Below are positions 35,411 to 44,675 of a stretch of 64,000 nucleotides of DNA, piece by piece. Location of the stretch: assembly GCF_018334155.1 (NCBI RefSeq), contig NZ_JAGXTP010000001.1, positions 1-64,000 of the forward strand, written 5' to 3'. The position numbers were made by a program, and so were the translations under genes. This DNA is from Devosia litorisediminis. Its GTDB lineage: Bacteria > Pseudomonadota > Alphaproteobacteria > Rhizobiales > Devosiaceae. How positions within the stretch are numbered: position 1 is the first letter of the stretch; the number at the start of each line of letters is the position of its first letter. The notes under the pieces were generated by a model. The model saw nothing but the letters and a program-made list of their open reading frames with translations. It was not told where the DNA came from and searched no databases.

Positions 35411-36886
35411 ATGCTGTCTCTTCCTGAAGCGCTCAAATCCCTTGGCATTGAAGCTGCCCTCAAGACGGACCTTTATATTGGTGGCGCCTGGCGCGCCGGG
35501 GCCGAAGGCAAGCGGATCGACGTGCTCGATCCCTCCACCGGCAAGGTCATTGCCAGCATTGCCGATGCGACAGTCGATGATGGTCTGGCGGCGGTCAAAG
35601 CCGCCCATGATGCCCTGCCGGCATGGGCCGCAATGGCGCCCCGGCAGCGCGGCGAGATCCTGCGCAAGTGCTGGGAGCTGATGGTGGCGCGCACTGAGAT
35701 GTTCGCCCGGCTAATCAGCCTTGAAAATGGCAAGGCGCTGCCCGATGCGCGCGGTGAAGTCACCTATGCGGCCGAGTTCTTTCGCTGGTTTTCCGAAGAA
35801 GCCGTGCGGCTGAATGGTGATTTTTCGACCGCGCCGAGCGGCAATAACAAGATCCTAGTGACACATCAGCCGATCGGGGTTTCCGTGCTGGTGACGCCGT
35901 GGAATTTCCCCGCCGCCATGGCGACCCGCAAGATAGGTCCGGCCCTGGCCGCGGGCTGTACCGTTGTGCTCAAGCCAGCCACCGAAACACCGCTGACCGC
36001 CTATGCCATGGCCGCGCTGATGGAAGAAGCGGGCGTGCCCGAGGGCGTGGTCAATGTCGTCACCACCTCAAGCTCGGGGAAGCTGGTTTCGGCCATGTTG
36101 CATGATGATCGGGTGCGCAAGCTCTCTTTCACCGGCTCGACCGCGGTGGGCCGCAAACTACTGGTTGAAGCGGCCGATCAGGTGATCAATTGCTCGATGG
36201 AACTGGGCGGCAATGCCCCCTTCGTGGTGTTTGATGATGCCGATCTGGACAAGGCGCTCGATGGCGCCATGGTAGCCAAGATGCGCAATGGCGGCGAGGC
36301 CTGCACGGCGGCCAATCGCTTTTATGTACAGAGCGGCATTGCCGAGCGCTTTGCCAAGGGACTGGCCGAACGCATGGGCAAGATGACGGTCGGCGTCGGC
36401 TATGACGAGACCGTCACCTGCGGTCCGCTGATCAATCAGGGCGCGGTCGATCAGATGGGCGATCTGGTCAAAGACGCAGTGGCCAAGGGCGCCAAGGTAC
36501 TCACCGGTGGCACCGCCAGCGGCGGCGAGGGTTTCTACTTTCCCCCCACCGTGCTCACCCAAGTGTCTGGCGACGCCGAAATGGTGCGCGACGAGATATT
36601 TGGCCCCATTGCGCCGATCTCGGTGTTCGAGACAGTTGACGATGTGGTGGCCCTGTCCAATGACAGCGAATATGGGCTGATCGCCTATGTGTTCACCGAG
36701 GACCTCAAAAAGGGCCTGAAGGTTGCTGAGCGGCTTGAGGCAGGGATGATCGGGCTCAATCGGGGTCTGGTGTCGGATCCCGCCGCGCCGTTTGGCGGGG
36801 TCAAGCAGTCGGGTCTTGGCCGCGAGGGTGCGCATCATGGCATCATGGAATTCTGCGAAACCAAATATATCGCTGTGAGCTGGTAG
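35411..36886 (+). CDS. NAD(P)-dependent aldehyde dehydrogenase (succinate-semialdehyde type)
   Basis: A 491-residue ALDH. Motifs: [33 protein letters not shown] for the cofactor, catalytic Glu in ELGGNAPF and Cys in [26 protein letters not shown]. The sequence is GabD-like, but semialdehyde specificity cannot be fixed. In this operon it would oxidise the product of the iron-containing ADH; L-lactaldehyde or succinate semialdehyde are the leading candidates. Confidence 0.88.
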   Translation: MLSLPEALKSLGIEAALKTDLYIGGAWRAGAEGKRIDVLDPSTGKVIASIADATVDDGLAAVKAAHDALPAWAAMAPRQRGEILRKCWELMVARTEMFARLISLENGKALPDARGEVTYAAEFFRWFSEEAVRLNGDFSTAPSGNNKILVTHQPIGVSVLVTPWNFPAAMATRKIGPALAAGCTVVLKPATETPLTAYAMAALMEEAGVPEGVVNVVTTSSSGKLVSAMLHDDRVRKLSFTGSTAVGRKLLVEAADQVINCSMELGGNAPFVVFDDADLDKALDGAMVAKMRNGGEACTAANRFYVQSGIAERFAKGLAERMGKMTVGVGYDETVTCGPLINQGAVDQMGDLVKDAVAKGAKVLTGGTASGGEGFYFPPTVLTQVSGDAEMVRDEIFGPIAPISVFETVDDVVALSNDSEYGLIAYVFTEDLKKGLKVAERLEAGMIGLNRGLVSDPAAPFGGVKQSGLGREGAHHGIMEFCETKYIAVSW

Positions 36887-37558
36887 ATGGCGGTTCCAAG
36901 TGCGGTGGCCGGATTGCTCCGGCGACCGGCCCGGTTGGGCGACGAGGTCTATAGCGCTATCTTTGCCCGCATCATGTCACTGGAGATCGCGCCGGGCACG
37001 CGTATTTCGGTAGACGCGGTGGCCCGGCAACTGGGTGTGTCGCAGACTCCGATCCGTGAGGCGCTGACCCGACTTGAGGCCGAGGGGCTGGTCATCAAGA
37101 CTCATCTGATAGGCTATAGCGCGGCGCCGCAATTGAGCGCGGCACAGCTGGCCGATCTCTATGAGTTGCGCCTGTTGCTCGAGCCGTTCACCGCGCGGCG
37201 GTGTGCAGAAATAATGCCGGAGCCGGTGATCGACCACCTGGCCAGTCTGTGCGCGGAAATGGAAACGCTGTCGCGCAGCGAAGGGCTGGATGCCTATGCG
37301 CAGTTCGCCCAGCTCGATATGGCGTTTCACGACCAGCTGGCCGCAAGCGCCGGCAACGGTCTGGTAGTAGAGGCACTCTCGCGGCTGCACACCCATGTGC
37401 ATCTGTTTCGTCTGGTGTTCAATGCGCGCGCTACCGACACGGCGCTGGCCGAGCACGACGCGATCGTCAAAGCGATCGGGGCGCGCGATCCGGACGCGGC
37501 TGAAGCAGCAACGCGCCGCCATATTATGGAATCGCGCGACCGGTTCGCTGCGCGCTAG
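36887..37558 (+). CDS. GntR-family regulator (FadR/FCD subfamily)
   Basis: A 223-residue regulator with an N-terminal winged helix (PGTRISVDAVARQLGVSQTPIREAL) and a C-terminal FCD ligand domain (LYELRLLLEPFTARRCAE, DMAFHDQLAASAGN, EHDAIVKAIGARD). Its ATG directly abuts the aldehyde-dehydrogenase stop, so it is the last gene of the Ldh-ADH-ALDH operon and probably controls it, possibly through the dyad at 33123-33143. FCD metal or effector histidines are partly visible in FHD and EHD. Confidence 0.88.
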   Translation: MAVPSAVAGLLRRPARLGDEVYSAIFARIMSLEIAPGTRISVDAVARQLGVSQTPIREALTRLEAEGLVIKTHLIGYSAAPQLSAAQLADLYELRLLLEPFTARRCAEIMPEPVIDHLASLCAEMETLSRSEGLDAYAQFAQLDMAFHDQLAASAGNGLVVEALSRLHTHVHLFRLVFNARATDTALAEHDAIVKAIGARDPDAAEAATRRHIMESRDRFAAR

Positions 37559-37570
37559 GTTTGCGGGTTT

Positions 37571-38965
37571 TCAGCACGCCACCACATTGACGGCCAGGCC
37601 GGCCAGGCTTGTTTCCTTGTAGCGCTCGCTCATGTCCAGCCCGGTCTGGCGCATGGTCTCGATACAGGCGTCGAGCGGCACCGCATGTGTGCCATCACCC
37701 TTGAGCGCCAGTGATGCAGCGGTCACTGCCTTGACCGCGCCAAAGGCGTTGCGCTCGATACAGGGGATCTGGACAAGGCCGGCGACGGGATCGCAGGTCA
37801 TGCCCAGATGATGCTCCAAGGCGATTTCAGCGGCGTTTTCGACCTGTTCGGGGGTGCCGCCCATAATGGCGCAGAGGCCGCCGGCCGCCATGGCCGAGGC
37901 CGAACCCACTTCGCCCTGACAGCCCACTTCGGCGCCAGAGATCGAGGCATTGTGTTTGATGATGCCGCCTATGGCAGCGGCGGTCAGCAAATAGTCGCGA
38001 ATGGTCTGGGGCGTGGCGGCGGCGTTAAACTTGAGGAAGTAGCGCATTACGGCGGGGATGACACCGGCGGCACCATTGGTGGGTGCGGTCACGACGCGAC
38101 CGCCGCCAGCATTCTCTTCATTGACGGCCATGGCGTAAAGACTGAGCCAATCATTGGCCATTAGCGGGGTGATCTCGTTGCGCTGCCATTGCGGTTCGAG
38201 CTGCTCGTGGATGGCCTTGGCGCGGCGCTTCACGTTAAGTCCGCCGGGCATCACACCGCTTTGCGCGATGCCGCGGTCAATGCAGCCATCCATGACATCC
38301 CAGATTTCGTCAATGCCTCGATCAAGCGCAACCCGTTTGCGGGTGGCTTCTTCATTGGCCCGCTTCATGGCGGCAATCGACAGGCCTGAGGCTGCGGCCA
38401 TGGCCAGCATGTCCTTGGCATGAGCAAAGGGGTAGGGCACATCGGCCTGCGCTGGTGAGGCGTGCTTGAGGGCTTCGAGTTCTTCGGCGCTGACCACAAA
38501 GCCGCCGCCAATGGAATAGAAGGCGCGGCGCAGCAGCAATTGGCCGTCGCTGTCATAGGCCGCGAACTGCAGACCATTGGGGTGGCCGGCCAGGACGGTG
38601 CGTTTGTCGAACAACAGATCGACTGCGGGTCGAAACCGGTACTGGGCATGGCCGGGTGGATGCACTGTCCCGCTTGCTTCGACCGCAGCGACCAAACCAT
38701 CCATGGCATCGGGGTCGACGGTTTTGGGATCCTGTCCGCACAGGCCAAGGGTGACGGCACGGCCGCTGCCATGGCCAATGCCGGTAAAGGCCAGCGAGCC
38801 ATGCAGGCTGGCGGTCAGCGCCGCTGGGCGGGCATTGGCGGCGCGTGGCCAGTCGCTGCTGGCCAATTCATCGAGAAAGCGCCGGGCAGCGGTCATGGGT
38901 CCCATGGTGTGGGAACTGGAGGGGCCGATACCGATTTTGAAGACGTCGAAAATTGACAGGAACAT
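37571..38965 (-). CDS. sdaA: L-serine ammonia-lyase (single-chain, Fe-S)
   Basis: A 464-residue serine deaminase. The N-terminal beta domain has [20 protein letters not shown]; the alpha domain has [47 protein letters not shown] and [23 protein letters not shown], and the C-terminal cysteine tail typical of the family (NVVAC) is present. It converts L-serine to pyruvate and ammonia using an oxygen-labile [4Fe-4S] cluster. An SDR gene lies 38 bases upstream on the same strand. Confidence 0.93.
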   Translation of the reverse strand: MFLSIFDVFKIGIGPSSSHTMGPMTAARRFLDELASSDWPRAANARPAALTASLHGSLAFTGIGHGSGRAVTLGLCGQDPKTVDPDAMDGLVAAVEASGTVHPPGHAQYRFRPAVDLLFDKRTVLAGHPNGLQFAAYDSDGQLLLRRAFYSIGGGFVVSAEELEALKHASPAQADVPYPFAHAKDMLAMAAASGLSIAAMKRANEEATRKRVALDRGIDEIWDVMDGCIDRGIAQSGVMPGGLNVKRRAKAIHEQLEPQWQRNEITPLMANDWLSLYAMAVNEENAGGGRVVTAPTNGAAGVIPAVMRYFLKFNAAATPQTIRDYLLTAAAIGGIIKHNASISGAEVGCQGEVGSASAMAAGGLCAIMGGTPEQVENAAEIALEHHLGMTCDPVAGLVQIPCIERNAFGAVKAVTAASLALKGDGTHAVPLDACIETMRQTGLDMSERYKETSLAGLAVNVVAC

Positions 38966-39003
38966 GCCGCCATAGTGGCAGAGCGGCGCGCCGACGCAAG
39001 GGC

Positions 39004-39717
39004 TTACCAGGGCAGGGGCAAACCAGTGTGATCAAGCAGTTGACCGCTCTCAATGGGGCGGAGACGTTCAATCACACCGAGCAGCCTGTCGGCGGCAGCC
39101 TCGGGTGGCACAGGCGTATAGGCATTATTGCCGAAAGGGGCGGACAGCGTAGTGGCAACAGTGCCTGGATGCATGCAGACACAAATTGCTTCAGGCCGGT
39201 TGCGCCGCAATTCGATGGCTGCGGTGTGCAGCAACTGATTGAGCGCTGCCTTGGCAGCGCGGTAGCCATACCAACCGCCCAGATGATTATCGCCGATACT
39301 GCCCACCTTGGCGGAAATGGCGGCAAACACGGCCTTGCCGTGACGCGGCAATAGCGGCAGCAGGTGCTTGGCCAGAAGGGCCGGGCCCGTGGCGTTGATG
39401 GCAAAGCTGCGCGCCAGATTATCGGCGTCCAGATGGCGCCAGCTTTTTTCGGGCTGCATGGCGTCGTCGTGCAAGAGACCAGTGGCGACAACAACCAAGC
39501 GCAGAGGGAGACCAATTTCGACAATCCTGTCGGCGGCGCCGGCGATGCTGGCTTCATCGGTGAGGTCAAAATCGCCTGCGGCGCGCGATAGTCCAAGCAC
39601 CTGCTCAAACTGGCCGCTTTTGACAAGCGCAGTCTGCACCGCGTGGCCAATGCCGCCGCTGGCGCCAAACACTACGGCCAAGCCACCATTGGGGAAGGAT
39701 TGCAGCTGTGCGGTCAT
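39004..39717 (-). CDS. SDR-family oxidoreductase (C-factor/CsgA-like)
   Basis: A 237-residue short-chain dehydrogenase. Nucleotide motif VVFGASGGIGHAV and the catalytic YRAAK-type YxxxK (GWYGYRAAKAALNQLLH) with an upstream Ser (ISAKVGSIG) are present. The branch resembles small CsgA/C-factor-like NAD(P) reductases. Substrate unknown. It may be cotranscribed with the downstream sdaA gene. Confidence 0.85.
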   Translation of the reverse strand: MTAQLQSFPNGGLAVVFGASGGIGHAVQTALVKSGQFEQVLGLSRAAGDFDLTDEASIAGAADRIVEIGLPLRLVVVATGLLHDDAMQPEKSWRHLDADNLARSFAINATGPALLAKHLLPLLPRHGKAVFAAISAKVGSIGDNHLGGWYGYRAAKAALNQLLHTAAIELRRNRPEAICVCMHPGTVATTLSAPFGNNAYTPVPPEAAADRLLGVIERLRPIESGQLLDHTGLPLPW

Positions 39718-39865
39718 GTTGGAGCCTCCATGCTAGCTCATACGCGGCATGGCATCGGCTGGTTCAGATCGTTTCAGAATCGGCAACAGTGTGTGGTGGC
39801 ATTGGCGATTGTGCCGGACGCCGATGGCGTCGATATCTGAGTGAGCAATTTTCAGGAGGTCTACG

Positions 39866-40474
39866 ATGGCCGATTACCAGTATCGCGAAGCAGCAGGTGC
39901 TGATGCCAATGCACCGCTATTTGTGGTGTTCCATGGCACCGGTGGTGACGAGAACCAGTTTTTCGATCTGGCCGGTCAGTTGATGCCAGGTGCGCGCATT
40001 GTGGCGCCACGTGGCGATGTCAGTGAAGGCGGCGCTCTGCGCTATTTCCGGCGCACGGGCGAAGGCGTCTATGACATGGATGACCTGGCCAGGCGGACTG
40101 CGCAAATGGTTGGTTTTGTTGAAGCTCTTAAGGCCGAGAACAAGCCCAGCGCGGTGATCGGGCTCGGCTATTCCAATGGTGCCAATATCCTGGCCTCGGT
40201 GCAGTTTGCAGCGCCCGAACTGTTTGACGCCACCGTTCTGATGCACCCGCTGATCCCGTTTACTCCGCCCACGGCCGACTTCAGCGCGGCAAGAGTATTG
40301 ATCACCGGCGGGCAGCGCGATCCGATTTGCCCGTCGGTCCAGACCCAGGGCTTGCATGACTACTTCGTTGCCCAAGGCGCCGAGACCACGTTGAGCTGGC
40401 ATGCCGGTGGGCACGAAATTCGTCCCGAGGAACTGCGTGAAGCCCAGACGTTTCTGGCCTCGATGCAGCCATAG
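39866..40474 (+). CDS. Carboxylesterase/phospholipase-family alpha/beta-hydrolase
   Basis: A 202-residue small esterase of the YpfH/MhqD type. FHGTGGDENQFF provides the oxyanion region, GYSNGANI the nucleophile Ser, GGQRDPICP the acid and GHEI the His. It is probably a cytosolic ester hydrolase, which in related organisms is linked to quinone or xenobiotic metabolism. A perfect AGGAGGT sits eight bases before the ATG, predicting strong translation. Confidence 0.85.
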   Translation: MADYQYREAAGADANAPLFVVFHGTGGDENQFFDLAGQLMPGARIVAPRGDVSEGGALRYFRRTGEGVYDMDDLARRTAQMVGFVEALKAENKPSAVIGLGYSNGANILASVQFAAPELFDATVLMHPLIPFTPPTADFSAARVLITGGQRDPICPSVQTQGLHDYFVAQGAETTLSWHAGGHEIRPEELREAQTFLASMQP

Positions 40475-40602
40475 CCAAATCGTGCTGCTTGCGCCTCGGT
40501 TCGGGGCGCAGGCGTGACAAATCGCCAGCGCGAGCAATCCGTTAGTGGCTTTTTGACGGGTCTTTTGAGATAGTGTGATTCAGGGCGGAGACGCCCCCTC
40601 CC

Positions 40603-42369
40603 TTGCGAGCGAGGCGCACCATTTCCGATCTTCGACACAAAATCGCCAGCAGCCTTCGTGTGCGGGTGCTGATTTTCGTGCTGCTTGGGTTTGCCGCGGT
40701 CGCTGTTCCCGCCTATGCGGCCTTTAACTGGATGGTGGGCACCACCATCATCCAACTCGGCACGCTATTTGCGGAAAAGCAGATCCTCTATGATCGCTAT
40801 CGCGGGCTTGAGGCGCTGACACGCGAGGTTTCGCTGGCCGAAACCCTGGCGGGATCGCAGTCGATCCGCGACTGGGCCAACAATGAGAGCGACCCTGTCC
40901 TGCGGCGACGCGGCATCGCCGAACTCGAGCATTTTCGCCAGTCCTTCACCGACCACAGCTATTTTTTTGCCATGGGTGGGTCGGGCAACTACTATTTCAA
41001 TGACGCCAGCAATAGCTATGCGGGCGATCAGTTCCGCTACACGTTGGACCCCGACAATAGCCGTGACGCCTGGTATTATCGCACTTCAGCGCTGGGCGAA
41101 GGCTGTCATCTCAACGTCGATAATGATGCCAATCTGCGCGTCACCAAGGTTTGGATCAATTGCGTGATCCGCGAAGGTCGCAACGTGCTCGGCATTCTGG
41201 GCACCGGCATTGATCTGAGTGCGTTTATCGATGAGGTGGTCAATGTCCCGCAAGTGGGTGTGACCTCGCTGTTCGTGGACCGGCTTGGCGCTGTGCAGGC
41301 GCACCGCGACAAGGATTTGATTGATCTGAGTAGCCTGACAGCGGAAATGAGTGCCAAGCGCACCGTGTTTTCCCTGGTCGACAGCATGCTTGATCAGGAG
41401 GCGCTTCGTCTGCTGATGGAGGATGTTGCGGCGGGCGACGTATTGGTCAAATCCCAGTTTTTGCGCGTCGGCGGCAAGGATGTTCTGGTGGGCGTGGGCT
41501 ATCTGGACAAGCTCGGTTGGTTCAACGTCACGCTGATGGATATCGATACCATTATTGATCGCCGGCTGTTTGTGCCGATTGGGTTGCTGCTGGCAGCCAT
41601 GATGGGTCTGGTGGCTACGGTGATGGTGCTGGTATTCAAACGGCAGGTGCTGGACCGGCTTAGGCTGCTCGAAAGTGTGGTGCGCAGTGCGCAGGCCGGC
41701 GATTTTGGTCCGGTGCGGGCGATTGGCGCAGCGCAGAAACCCGACGAGGTGGGCCGTTTGTCGACGGCGTTTGCGGAGATGGCCGAGGTTGTTTCGGAGA
41801 ATACCAGCGAGTTGGAAAACCGGGTGCGGGCGCGTACCGAAGAACTCGAGCAATTGGCGTTCCGCGATGGTCAGACCGGCATTGCCAATCGCCGGGGCTT
41901 CATGGCGGCGTTCAGCGCTGTGCCTGAAGGCCAGCGACAGGGGCTGCTACTGGTCGATATCGATCATTTCAAGATCATCAACGACACGTTCGGGCACGCA
42001 GCGGGCGATGCGGTGGTGGGCGAGATCGCGCAGCGTATCGTGGCTGCAATCGGCCCCGGCAATGTCTGTGCACGCTGGGGTGGCGATGAATTCATCGCCC
42101 TGTTGCATAACATGTCGTCGCAAAAGCTGACCGAGCTCGCTCAGGGTGTAATGACCACCATCAATGGTCGCCCCATTGCGCTACCCGACGGACGCTCCTG
42201 CATGGTCACCACCAGTGTGGGTGCGTGTCTTATTGAAGCTGGCGAGTCCATCGAAATGGCCACGGAGATGGCCGATACCGCCCTCTATATGGCCAAGGGC
42301 GCTGGCCGCGATCAGGTCGTGGTGTTCAACCCAGAATCCGCTGCTCAACCGCGCGCTGCCCGCGGCTAG
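40603..42369 (+). CDS. Membrane-bound diguanylate cyclase (Cache-HAMP-GGDEF)
   Basis: 588 residues from a TTG start, chosen because the next ATG would delete the first membrane helix; no strong Shine-Dalgarno is visible. Layout: helix 1 (about residues 20-45), a periplasmic Cache-like sensor (about 45-325, with YYFNDASNSYAGDQFRY), helix 2 (about 325-345), HAMP, a short coiled segment and a GGDEF domain with intact RWGGDEF. The RxxD inhibition site expected just upstream is GPGN, so product feedback is probably absent. Predicted to make c-di-GMP in response to a small periplasmic ligand. Confidence 0.85.
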   Translation: MRARRTISDLRHKIASSLRVRVLIFVLLGFAAVAVPAYAAFNWMVGTTIIQLGTLFAEKQILYDRYRGLEALTREVSLAETLAGSQSIRDWANNESDPVLRRRGIAELEHFRQSFTDHSYFFAMGGSGNYYFNDASNSYAGDQFRYTLDPDNSRDAWYYRTSALGEGCHLNVDNDANLRVTKVWINCVIREGRNVLGILGTGIDLSAFIDEVVNVPQVGVTSLFVDRLGAVQAHRDKDLIDLSSLTAEMSAKRTVFSLVDSMLDQEALRLLMEDVAAGDVLVKSQFLRVGGKDVLVGVGYLDKLGWFNVTLMDIDTIIDRRLFVPIGLLLAAMMGLVATVMVLVFKRQVLDRLRLLESVVRSAQAGDFGPVRAIGAAQKPDEVGRLSTAFAEMAEVVSENTSELENRVRARTEELEQLAFRDGQTGIANRRGFMAAFSAVPEGQRQGLLLVDIDHFKIINDTFGHAAGDAVVGEIAQRIVAAIGPGNVCARWGGDEFIALLHNMSSQKLTELAQGVMTTINGRPIALPDGRSCMVTTSVGACLIEAGESIEMATEMADTALYMAKGAGRDQVVVFNPESAAQPRAARG

Positions 42370-42453
42370 CAATTGTTGTGTCACTGCCGGGGTGTATAGT
42401 TGTTTCGCTGAGCAAAGGCTTTGACGTCAGGTAAAAAACGGAGGGGAGATGAT

Positions 42454-42903
42454 ATGCGCATACTGTCCAGATTATCGCTGACCCTATCGCTTTGCCTGAC
42501 CATTGCCGCCTGCAGTGGCGCCAATACGGGCTTGCACAATATTCAGTTCTCAGGCGCTGCGGAGGCCTTCCCGGCCGATTATCAAGTCCGGGCCCGTCGC
42601 TATCTTGGCGCTGAGGCAGGCTTGACGGTCGCGGTTTCCTATCCCCGACTCACGCTGGGGGAAACAGCATTGAGTCCCAAACGTTGGTACGTCTGTCTGC
42701 GCGGTCTGGAGCCAACAGGATCGGCCCCCGATGGGTTCAGGCCGGTTCTCGAAATCGCCGAAAATATGATGAGTGCACAATCGCGGCCGGGGACTTATGA
42801 CGTGGTGCTGGTCCTGCGCGCCAGCGGCACCAGCACAGCTATCAAGGGTTATGACAGCCCACTGTGTCGCGAGGGGCGTTACGAGGTCCTGGCGGCGGCA
42901 TAG
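42454..42903 (+). CDS. Small predicted lipoprotein, function unknown
   Basis: A 149-residue protein. The ATG at 42454 is preceded by GGAGGGGAG, an excellent ribosome site. The N-terminus has a lipobox (LTIAAC), so acylation at the cysteine is predicted. The remainder is a compact domain with YPRLTLGETALSPKRWYVCLRG and RPGTYDVVLVLR and two further cysteines. No known family was recognised. A very small conserved-looking gene follows three bases after the stop. Confidence 0.72.
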   Translation: MRILSRLSLTLSLCLTIAACSGANTGLHNIQFSGAAEAFPADYQVRARRYLGAEAGLTVAVSYPRLTLGETALSPKRWYVCLRGLEPTGSAPDGFRPVLEIAENMMSAQSRPGTYDVVLVLRASGTSTAIKGYDSPLCREGRYEVLAAA

Positions 42904-42905
42904 TC

Positions 42906-43112
42906 ATGCAGTTCAAGGTCACCCATGCCCGCTATATTGCTGACCGACGGCGGCTGGAATTTACCGCGTCAGGCGAGCGCAATGGCTGCCTGTTCACAGT
43001 CGTGACAGATGTGACGTGTCTCAAGGAACCGCAGACTCCCGAGAACGTGCATCTGGTGGCGCTGGCGCGGCTGACAGAAATCTTCCGGCAGCGCAGCGCG
43101 TCAGGCTTCTAA
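42906..43112 (+). CDS. Small 68-residue protein, function unknown
   Basis: Starts MQFKVTHARYIADRRRLEF and continues with a beta-rich, strongly patterned sequence (GCLFTVVTDVTCL, VALARLTEIFRQR). Amino-acid composition and codon use look genuine. It follows the lipoprotein gene by three bases, so cotranscription is likely. No family assignment can be made with confidence. Confidence 0.55.
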   Translation: MQFKVTHARYIADRRRLEFTASGERNGCLFTVVTDVTCLKEPQTPENVHLVALARLTEIFRQRSASGF

Positions 43113-43116
43113 TTGT

Positions 43117-43410
43117 TCAGGCCTTGATATCGGACCATTTGGGGTGGCGTCGAAACTGGGCAACTACATAGGAGCACACCGGGGTGATCCTGAAACGGTT
43201 CTTGCGGGCATCGGCGACGGCGAATTCCACCAGCTTTGCCGCGATGCCTCGGCCTTCAAACGATGGCGGCACGCCGGTGTGGTCGATGATGATGCCGCTC
43301 TCGGTCTTGCGATAGGTCATTTCCGCCTCGGCCGTCGGGGAGAGCTTGATGACATAGCGGCCGCTGGTTTCGCCATCTTCGCGTTGGACAGTCATTTCAT
43401 TGTCGTTCAT
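43117..43410 (-). CDS. Small GNAT-fold acetyltransferase (YjdJ-like)
   Basis: A 97-residue protein with the minimal GNAT CoA-binding core: DHTGVPPSFEGRGIAAKLV followed by FRITPVCSYVVAQFRRHP. This matches the short GNAT_acetyltr_2/YjdJ type, which has no known substrate. The ATG at 43410 gives the conserved N-terminus; the open frame upstream to 43584 overlaps the DedA gene and is unlikely to be used. Confidence 0.8.
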   Translation of the reverse strand: MNDNEMTVQREDGETSGRYVIKLSPTAEAEMTYRKTESGIIIDHTGVPPSFEGRGIAAKLVEFAVADARKNRFRITPVCSYVVAQFRRHPKWSDIKA

Positions 43411-43474
43411 GGCGCGGCCTTGCTGCTGGAGTGAAGGAAGATATGAGGCTGGCAAGCTCGCAGTGCAAGCGGGT

Positions 43475-44176
43475 TCAGCCGGTGGTGTCATTCTGACCCC
43501 AGCGCGCCTGTATAGCGCGGCCAAATTTGCCCAGCCAGGGCGCAAAGAAAAGCAAAATGTGGCGATGGAAATGCAGCAGCACAAACAGGGCGGCGAGGAT
43601 CAGTGAACCGACCATAATGACCAGTTCAAGCGAAAGCCCGATCGATTTGAGCCATGCGGTGAGCAGCAGGCCGGGCAACAGATGGGCGGCGGCCCAGAGC
43701 AGCGCTGAACTGACATTGATGATCGTGAAGCGGGCATAGGGCATGCCCATGATCCCGGCCACACCGGGAATGACGGCTTTGACACCCGGAATGAAGCGGC
43801 CCACAAAAACAGCCTTGCCGCCGTGACGGGCAAAGAAGGCCTCGCCGCGTTGAATCAGCGCACGCTGATCGCGGAAGGGCCAGATTTCGGTGATGGTGTC
43901 CTTGAGAAAATGGCCGATCAGATAGGAGAGCGCATCGCCAATAACCGCGCCCAGCACGGCCGCGAAATAGACTTCCCAGAATGGCAAGCGCCCCTCGGCG
44001 ATAAGTCCGCCAGCCAGCAATAATACTGGCGTTGAAGGCACGAAAAGGCCCAGCACGAAAATCGCTTCACCAATGGAAATGGCGAAAATGAACCAAAAGG
44101 TTAGCCAGAAATTTCCCGAAACGGCGTTGAGAAAAATCTGCAGATCGGCCGAGATGTTGTGGAACAGATCGAACAT
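43475..44176 (-). CDS. DedA-family membrane protein
   Basis: A 233-residue inner-membrane protein with DedA motifs (FGLFVPSTPVLLLAGGLIAEG-like start, GDALSYLIGHFL, FFARHGGKAVFVGRFIPGVKAVIPGVAG). DedA proteins are thought to move undecaprenyl phosphate or other polyprenyl lipids and to be needed for membrane homeostasis. The C-terminal PAP2-like part is absent. Confidence 0.9.
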   Translation of the reverse strand: MFDLFHNISADLQIFLNAVSGNFWLTFWFIFAISIGEAIFVLGLFVPSTPVLLLAGGLIAEGRLPFWEVYFAAVLGAVIGDALSYLIGHFLKDTITEIWPFRDQRALIQRGEAFFARHGGKAVFVGRFIPGVKAVIPGVAGIMGMPYARFTIINVSSALLWAAAHLLPGLLLTAWLKSIGLSLELVIMVGSLILAALFVLLHFHRHILLFFAPWLGKFGRAIQARWGQNDTTG

Positions 44177-44279
44177 GCCGGCGGGCTCTCATGGGCTTGG
44201 GCCGGGCGAACCGTCCAGCAGAGGTTGACTTATGGCCGCCTGAACGTTGAGGCTCAAGCTTTATCCTAATGAGAATGCC

Positions 44280-44675
44280 ATGAGCCAGTTGCTGCACCAC
44301 ATGATTGCTTCCGGACCACGACCGGTAGCCCCCTTCTCCCACGCCGTTGAAAGCGATGGATGGGTGTTCGTTACCGGCCAGATGCCGACCGACCCAGAAG
44401 CCCCTGATGCGGAACTGCCAATAGGTATCGTCGCGCAGACCACGCGGGTGATGGATAATCTCAAGGTGGTGTTGGCCGGCATTGGGCTTGGGTTGGAGCA
44501 CATCACCATGGCGCGCATCTACCTGACCCAGTTCGAACGCGACTATGACGGTCTCAATCAGCTCTGGCCCAGCTTCTTTGAAGCAGGGAAGTTGCCAGCG
44601 CGGACAACCATTGGGGTCACAGCGCTGGCAGTGGGTGCATTGGTCGAAATCGACCTGATCGTCAAAAGGCCTTAG
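44280..44675 (+). CDS. RidA-family protein (arginine retained)
   Basis: A 131-residue Rid protein (VAPFSHAVESDGWVFVTGQ, ARIYLTQF, LPARTTIGVTALAVGALVEID). The arginine used by canonical RidA for enamine/imine deamination is present in LPARTTIG, unlike the paralogue at 12452-12841. The start at 44280 is chosen over an upstream in-frame codon because it gives the family N-terminus. Its stop overlaps the convergent FAH-family gene by four bases. Confidence 0.87.
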   Translation: MSQLLHHMIASGPRPVAPFSHAVESDGWVFVTGQMPTDPEAPDAELPIGIVAQTTRVMDNLKVVLAGIGLGLEHITMARIYLTQFERDYDGLNQLWPSFFEAGKLPARTTIGVTALAVGALVEIDLIVKRP

